From AP-15 sp963750195 (GTDB lineage Bacteria; Pseudomonadota; Alphaproteobacteria; ATCC43930; CGMCC-115725), in assembly GCA_963750195.1 (NCBI GenBank), contig CAVVPS010000016.1, positions 310,001 through 374,000 of the forward strand: a stretch of DNA of 64,000 bases, written 5' to 3'. Of this stretch, positions 62,782 through 64,000 are shown piece by piece. Below the pieces are notes generated by a model. The model saw only the letters and a program-made list of their open reading frames with translations, did no database searches and was not told the origin of the DNA. Position 1 is the first letter of the stretch. Every line of letters begins with the position of its first letter. The translations under genes were made by a program, and so were the position numbers.

Positions 62782-64000
62782 TCAGATATCGAACAGCAGG
62801 CGCGACGGGTCCTCGACACATTCCTTGATGCGCACGAGAAAGCCGACCGCCTCGCGGCCGTCGACGATCCGATGATCGTAGGACAGCGCCACATACATCA
62901 TCGGCCGGATCTCGATCTTGTCGCCTGCCGCGACCGGCCGCCTTTCGATCTTGTGCATGCCGAGGATGCCGGATTGCGGCGGATTGAGGATCGGCGTCGA
63001 CAACAGCGAGCCATAGACGCCGCCATTCGAGATCGTAAAGGTGCCGCCGGAAAGCTCCTCGATCGACAATTTGCCGTCGCGCGCCTTGCGGCCGAGCGCC
63101 GCGATCTTCTTTTCGATCTCGGCGAAGCTCATCCGATCGGCATCGCGCAGGACCGGCACGACGAGCCCTTGCTCGAGTGCCGACCGCGACCCCGATGTCG
63201 TAATGGTTCTTGTAGACGATGTCGTCGCCGTCGATCTCGGCGTTGACCCCGGGAATTTCCTTCAGTGCGACGATCGCCGCCTTGACAAAGATCGACATAA
63301 AGCCAAGCCGAACGCCGTGTTTTTTCTCAAAGGCCTCGCGCCAGCGCTCGCGCAGCGCGATCGTCTGGCCCATGTCGATTTCATTGAAGGTGGTCAGCAT
63401 CGCCGCGGTGTTTTGCGCCGCCTTCAGCCGCTCGGCGATCCGCCGCCGCAGCCGCGTCATCCGCACCCGCACTTCGCGCTCGCGCCGGAGGTGGCGGCGG
63501 GCTGACGGGCAGTGGCAGGGGTCGCGCGGGCGACGCCGGCTCCGGGCGCAGCCAACGCTGCGATCACATCCGCTTTGGTGATCCGTCCGCCGGGGCCCGT
63601 CGGCACGATCTCGCGGCGTCAAGCCCGCCCTCTGCGATCAGCTTTCGAACCGCAGGGCCCGAACGATCGAGCGCTCGCTGCCCCTCACCCTCCTGCTGCG
63701 CGGGTCCGACATCTGGTCCGCCGCCTCGCGGCTCCGTCGATTGCGGACCTGCGGGTCCCTCTCTCGCCCCGCGAGCGGGGACGGGGCTGGGGTGGAGAGC
63801 TGCTGCCGCCACCACACCCTCGCTGATGCGGCCGAGCACCGCGCCGACCGGTAGAGTGGCTCCTTCCTCGGCGAGAATTTCGGCGAGCGTCCCGGCCGCC
63901 GGCGCCGGCACTTCAACGTCACCTTGTCGGTTTCGAGTTCGACGACCGGCTCGTCGACGGCAACGGCCTCGCCGGGCCGCTTCAGCCATTTCGCCACGGT
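62782..64000 (-). pseudogene. odhB: Dihydrolipoamide succinyltransferase (E2) with at least four frameshifts, 5' partial
   Basis: E2 of 2-oxoglutarate dehydrogenase. From the window edge: lipoyl domain (VAKWLKRPGEAVAVDEPVVE, lipoyl Lys in ETDKVT), shift, VEVPAPAAGTLAEILAEEGA, linker, subunit-binding domain (GPAVRKLIAEGGLDA), shift, further linker, shift, then the catalytic domain (TRLRRRIAERLKAAQNTAAM, FNEIDMGQTIALRERW, FMSIFVKAAIVALKEIPGVN), a further shift near 63165, and the C-terminus with LSIEELSGGTFTISNGGVYG and the active-site motif SYDHRIVDGREAV. At least four indels in a central-metabolism gene strongly suggest sequence error. The linker holds a palindromic repeat. The start is outside the window. 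Confidence 0.85.
63757..63799. repeat. Short palindromic repeat inside the odhB linker
   Basis: The stretch CCCTCTCTCGCCCCGCGAGC followed by GGGGACGGGGCTGGGGTGG resembles the dispersed 'CTCCACCCCAGCCCC..CTCGCGGGGCGAGAG' extragenic repeats of many Proteobacteria; the core CCCCG-CGAG-CGGGG forms a hairpin. It is translated in frame as LHPSPVPARGAREGPAG within the flexible linker between the lipoyl and subunit-binding domains. Confidence 0.5.

Overview
The window is a GC-rich alphaproteobacterial chromosome segment. The lineage call rests on gene content: a DUF2794 protein, an NDUFS4-like complex I subunit beside tRNA-Pro, a cyoABCD quinol oxidase, an Mla-type ABC cluster with a STAS-fused permease, an AaeX/AaeA/AaeB-like efflux trio, and dispersed 'GGACTTG..ATCCACG' palindromes of the kind common in Rhodospirillales and Hyphomicrobiales. 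No rRNA is present, so I do not name a genus. The metabolism suggested is aerobic and heterotrophic, with many solute-uptake and aromatic or carboxylate catabolic functions.

Layout. 1-7.6 kb is a scarred accessory zone: a rhodanese-like gene with a stop, a GlcG/HbpS protein, a frameshifted P4-type integrase, an orphan TAXI binding protein beside the tail of a second copy, and an ABC binding-protein gene split by an IS630 element. 8-12 kb holds a histidine kinase and a response regulator separated by a GIY-YIG nuclease gene that has a pair of inverted ~40-mers, each enclosing a palindrome, on either side. 12-19 kb is the respiratory block: cyoABCD, an MscS channel with a cyclic-nucleotide-binding domain, and cytochrome b561. 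19-24.6 kb carries an LhgO-like oxidase, an MFS transporter, alanine dehydrogenase, a methyltransferase and apt. 24.7-28.3 kb is an Mla/MCE lipid-transport operon. 29.6-34.3 kb is bounded by an IS1380 and an IS5 element and holds a Sel1-repeat protein and a HEAT-repeat lipoprotein gene split by the IS5.

34.4-44.3 kb carries a haloacid dehalogenase and a luciferase-like monooxygenase, a CBS-BON protein, a PEP-CTERM remnant, a CoA transferase, a GST, and a branched-chain-type ABC operon (binding protein, livG, livF, livH, livM). 44.4-47.7 kb is the FUSC efflux operon. 47.8-53.6 kb has a double-domain aspartic protease, RidA, PsiE, an MFS transporter, tRNA-Arg(TCT), tRNA-Pro(TGG), an NDUFS4-like gene, an ECF sigma factor and a lipoprotein. 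53.6-59.2 kb holds transporters divergent from an intradiol dioxygenase, nitroreductase and carboxymuconolactone-decarboxylase-like operon. The end carries cobB, ccmC-ccmD-ccmE-ccmG (no ccmF here) and a heavily frameshifted odhB cut by the window edge.

Three insertion sequences can be delimited to the base with target duplications: IS630 (TA), IS1380 (TTAG) and IS5 (CGGTTTT). About a dozen genes carry frameshifts or stops, several in compensating pairs and several in core genes (odhB, ald, ccmG). Some or most are probably sequence errors, so entries typed pseudogene mean 'reading frame broken in this sequence', not proven loss of function.
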